Positions 56,852 through 59,093 of a DNA stretch of 59,093 nt are shown here, piece after piece. Made by a program: the position numbers and the translations under genes. Position 1 is the stretch's first letter, and the number at the start of each line of letters is the position of its first letter. A model generated the notes under the pieces. That model ran no database searches, was not told the origin of the DNA, and worked only from the letters and a program-made list of their open reading frames with translations. The DNA is from a virus, in IMG/VR virus record IMGVR_UViG_3300017782_004064, positions 1 to 59,093 of that record; one strand, written 5' to 3'.

Positions 56852-58675
56852 ATGATTGAAATTGACCTCAGCAGAGACCGCCTAATAGACGACTACGCAA
56901 TGAAAACTTACAAGGAGCGCTATCTAGTGGAGGGTGAGACAAGCCCTCAGGAGGCGTATGCTCGAGCTGCCCAGGCGTTTGCAGAGGACGATGACCATGC
57001 ACAGCGCATGTATGACTATGCTAGTCAGCACTGGCTGATGTTCGCTACTCCAGTCTTAGCTAACGGAGGAACTACCCGAGGCCTACCTATTAGCTGTTAC
57101 CTTAACTTTGTTGATGACTCCCTCACTGGCATTACAGAGCACTGGACAGAGAACACCTTCCTCAGCTCTAAAGGTGGCGGCATAGGAAGCTACTGGGGAG
57201 CTATCCGTACCGAAGGGGAGAAGACTACTAAAGGCTCAGCTTCTAATGGCATGATCCCTTTCATGAAGGTGGATGACACTCTCACCTTAGCTGTCCAGCA
57301 AGGCAAAGTCCGTCGAGGCTCTAGCGCTATCTATTTAGACATCAGCCACCCAGAGATTGAAGAGTTCCTAGAAATCCGTAAGCCCAGCGGCGGTGACTTT
57401 AACCGTAAATGCTTAAATATACACAATGCAGTTAACATTACAGATGACTTTATGCGTCTCATTGAGAAACGCCTAGAAGATAAAGAGGCTGATACCTCGT
57501 GGGACCTTGTAGATCCTAACAGTAAAGAAGTGCGCAAGACGGTCTGTGCGTGGGATCTCTGGATTAAGATCCTCACTCTTCGCATGGAGACAGGGGAGCC
57601 TTACGTGCACTTCATTGACACCTCTAATAGAGAGCTCCCTGTGCACCAGAAGGCTTTGGGTCTAGAAATTAACCAGAGCAATTTATGTTCAGAAATTATT
57701 CTACCAACTAGCCCTATGCGAACTGCTGTATGCTGTCTCTCTTCAGTGAACTTAGAGAAGTTTGACGAGTGGAAAGACACACAGATGGTAGAGGATATGG
57801 TGTTGTTCCTTGACAACGTCTTGCAGTACTTCATAGAGAACGCTGATGAGGGCTACATGGATAAGGCTATCTACTCAGCAAAAAGAGAGCGCTCTATTGG
57901 AATAGGCTCTATGGGCTTCCACGCTTATCTCCAGAAAAACATGATCCCTTGGAATTCTATGGATGCTCACTTGTTTAACGTGAGTGCTTTTAAACTTATC
58001 AGAGAGAAGGCAGAGGTAGCTACAGCTGCGATTGGGCAGATTAAAGGATCAGCTCCAGACTATGATGATGGTATGGCCTTAGCTAATCACGGACTTCCTC
58101 CTAAGATGGCTCGACGTAACTCTCATGTTATGGCTATTGCTCCTAATGCGTCTATCAGCATCCTTTGTGGGAATACATCTCCCAGCATTGAACCTTACAG
58201 CTCAAACTGCATAGCCCAGAAGACGCTGTCAGGAACTAACTTCTTAATGCCAAAATACTTGCGGATACTCTGCGCAGAGCGAGGACTTAACGAGGAGGAG
58301 ATTAAAAGTAAGATTGCTTCGTCAGGAGGCTCTATCCAGGATCTTGATGAGTTCACGGCTGAAGAGAAGGCTGTCTTTAAGACGGCTTTCGAGATTGAGC
58401 AGTCTAGCATCGTACATCACGCAGCAGTTCGTCAACAGTTTATTGATCAAGCACAGTCTGTCAATTTGTTCTACACGCCAGGCACTAACAAGAAGAAATT
58501 CTTGAGTGATCACTTCACTGCTTGGCAGAGAGGCTTAAAGACTCTGTATTACTGCCGTAGCCAGTCCTCTCGCCGCGCTGAAAATATTAACAGCAAAGTT
58601 GAAAGAATACACTTGACAGACAGCTCAGATAGTTCTAGTATAGAGTCTGAAGATTGCACAATGTGTGAAGGCTAA
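56852..58675 (+). CDS. nrdA: Class I ribonucleotide reductase, large subunit
   Basis: The ATG at 56852 has AAGGA eight bases upstream; a frame extension into the terminator is rejected. The 607-aa protein has active-site C82 (ISCYLN), N277-L-C279-S-E281, C294 or C295 (AVCCLSS), Y566/Y567 of the radical pathway (LYYCRS) and a C-terminal pair C602/C605 that is re-reduced by thioredoxin or glutaredoxin. Pro/Asn loop APNASISILCGNTSPS is typical. There is no N-terminal ATP-cone, so dATP feedback inhibition is probably absent. Its partner NrdB is across the contig junction at 3188. Confidence 0.97.
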   Translation: MIEIDLSRDRLIDDYAMKTYKERYLVEGETSPQEAYARAAQAFAEDDDHAQRMYDYASQHWLMFATPVLANGGTTRGLPISCYLNFVDDSLTGITEHWTENTFLSSKGGGIGSYWGAIRTEGEKTTKGSASNGMIPFMKVDDTLTLAVQQGKVRRGSSAIYLDISHPEIEEFLEIRKPSGGDFNRKCLNIHNAVNITDDFMRLIEKRLEDKEADTSWDLVDPNSKEVRKTVCAWDLWIKILTLRMETGEPYVHFIDTSNRELPVHQKALGLEINQSNLCSEIILPTSPMRTAVCCLSSVNLEKFDEWKDTQMVEDMVLFLDNVLQYFIENADEGYMDKAIYSAKRERSIGIGSMGFHAYLQKNMIPWNSMDAHLFNVSAFKLIREKAEVATAAIGQIKGSAPDYDDGMALANHGLPPKMARRNSHVMAIAPNASISILCGNTSPSIEPYSSNCIAQKTLSGTNFLMPKYLRILCAERGLNEEEIKSKIASSGGSIQDLDEFTAEEKAVFKTAFEIEQSSIVHHAAVRQQFIDQAQSVNLFYTPGTNKKKFLSDHFTAWQRGLKTLYYCRSQSSRRAENINSKVERIHLTDSSDSSSIESEDCTMCEG

Positions 58676-58693
58676 CTAGAAAGGATACTTAAA

Positions 58694-59083
58694 ATGTTTA
58701 ACCGGAAACTAAAGAAACGGATAGCTTCTCTTGAGGCTCTACTTGGAGTTACGTGGTACGGGAGGATGGAGTGGCACGGCTGTTACTCTTCAGATGTTAA
58801 GAAGGGCGGCTATTATGATGCAGTTAGGATACTGGCTGTCAGCAAGGAGCAAGCAGAGGCTCTAATTAAAGACGCCACTCGAAAGGCGCAGAACGACACA
58901 GCTCAAGATATTAACAGCTGGGGAACAAAACTGTTAGCCTATTTAGAGCATGCCGGTATTAACTACTCCTACGGAGACATTGAAGTATACCCAACTGAAT
59001 TCATGAAAATGGACAACCTAAAAGATCTTAATTTATTAGAACCAACTGTAAAGGAACAGAACGATGAAACTGCCATCAATTAA
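58694..59083 (+). CDS. Unrecognised 129-aa protein, absent from the left-end variant
   Basis: This basic-to-neutral protein follows nrdA with an AACTAGAAAGGA leader. Residues 1-18 are basic; SLEALLGVTWYGRMEWHGC and VSKEQAEALIKDATRKA suggest a small alpha/beta domain. Its last 18 codons, but not its start, remain in the left contig end, in frame with the nrdA stop. The end of the gene overlaps the DUF1508 gene. Presence/absence between variants marks it as non-essential. No function is recognised. Confidence 0.65.
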   Translation: MFNRKLKKRIASLEALLGVTWYGRMEWHGCYSSDVKKGGYYDAVRILAVSKEQAEALIKDATRKAQNDTAQDINSWGTKLLAYLEHAGINYSYGDIEVYPTEFMKMDNLKDLNLLEPTVKEQNDETAIN

Positions 59084-59093
59084 AGGAAAAAAG
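59064..59093 (+). CDS. DUF1508 protein, partial at the window edge (same gene as 145..429)
   Basis: The first ten codons (MKLPSIKGKK) are identical to those at 145. The gene is interrupted only by the contig end. Confidence 0.85.
   Translation, partial: MKLPSIKGKK

Larger units (their letters stand above)
58569..59093. repeat. Right copy of the contig end overlap, full form
   Basis: It matches 1-174 except for 351 bp (about 58676-59026) present only here. Those 351 bp contain a recurring leader and the first ~112 codons of the gene at 58694. Removing the overlap gives a unique genome of about 58.9 kb in this form. Confidence 0.9.

Noticed and set aside
40638-59093. Alternative genetic code (stop-codon reassignment) suggested by a single tRNA
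   Set aside because: TAA, TAG and TGA all end well-formed genes, and the only tRNA has a normal tyrosine anticodon.

Overview
The window looks like the essentially complete genome of a virulent tailed phage, assembled as a circularly permuted contig. The first 174 bases match sequence at the right end (58569-58675 and 59028-59093), so the ends join inside the nrdA-DUF1508 region. I see no integrase, excisionase, CI-like repressor, CRISPR array, transposase or phage RNA polymerase. The packaging/head/tail gene order (TerS, TerL, portal, scaffold, coat, connector, tail hub, fibres, ejection proteins), without a tape measure, sheath or tube, points to a podovirus. The replication set resembles T7: primase-helicase, family A polymerase, 5'-3' exonuclease and an SSB with an acidic tail. 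A Gram-negative host is likely from the predicted lipoprotein, the T4-type lysozyme and consensus sigma-70-type promoters. The host genus cannot be read from the sequence.

On the circle there are two transcription arms. The early/middle arm runs rightward from 40.6 kb through 59.1 kb and across the contig ends to 7.16 kb. The structural/lysis arm runs leftward from 39.35 kb to 7.23 kb. They diverge from one 1.3-kb control region (39350-40637) and converge on one bidirectional terminator (7174-7212). The control region carries a leftward promoter with perfect -35 and -10 hexamers, a 16-bp palindrome, a 15-bp repeat near each edge and five copies of an 8-bp iteron-like motif, so it may also hold the replication origin.

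Rightward arm: 40.6-48.4 kb is a dense run of small, mostly unrecognised genes, including several membrane or exported proteins, a lipoprotein and a calcineurin-like phosphoesterase. The replication module follows (48.4-56.7 kb: SSB, primase-helicase, DNA polymerase, two PD-(D/E)XK nucleases, 5'-3' exonuclease, MazG-like pyrophosphohydrolase). Next comes nucleotide metabolism: nrdA, then across the junction a DUF1508 protein, a zinc-ribbon micro-protein, a Prs-like kinase, a NAMPT-like transferase, nrdB, thyX, one tRNA-Tyr, small ORFs and a DUF5664-type pyrophosphohydrolase. The products together would supply dNTPs and dTMP, copy the genome and cleanse the nucleotide pool. The Prs-like/NAMPT-like pair has the arrangement of the known NAD+ reconstitution pathway NARP1, which counters NAD+-depleting defences. 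The tRNA-Tyr may be a second counter-defence element.

Leftward arm, in transcription order: fibre-like virion proteins (39.3-32.7 kb), a 1202-aa spike with two different SGNH-type esterase domains, a lysis cassette (membrane protein, TM-GAF-like protein, two holin-like proteins, lysozyme), TerS/TerL, portal with an overprinted small gene, scaffold, coat, decoration, connector, hub, two more fibre proteins, and five internal/ejection proteins ending at 7229.

The two contig ends disagree: the left copy lacks 351 bp that in the right copy carry most of a 129-aa gene. This suggests two co-existing strains.
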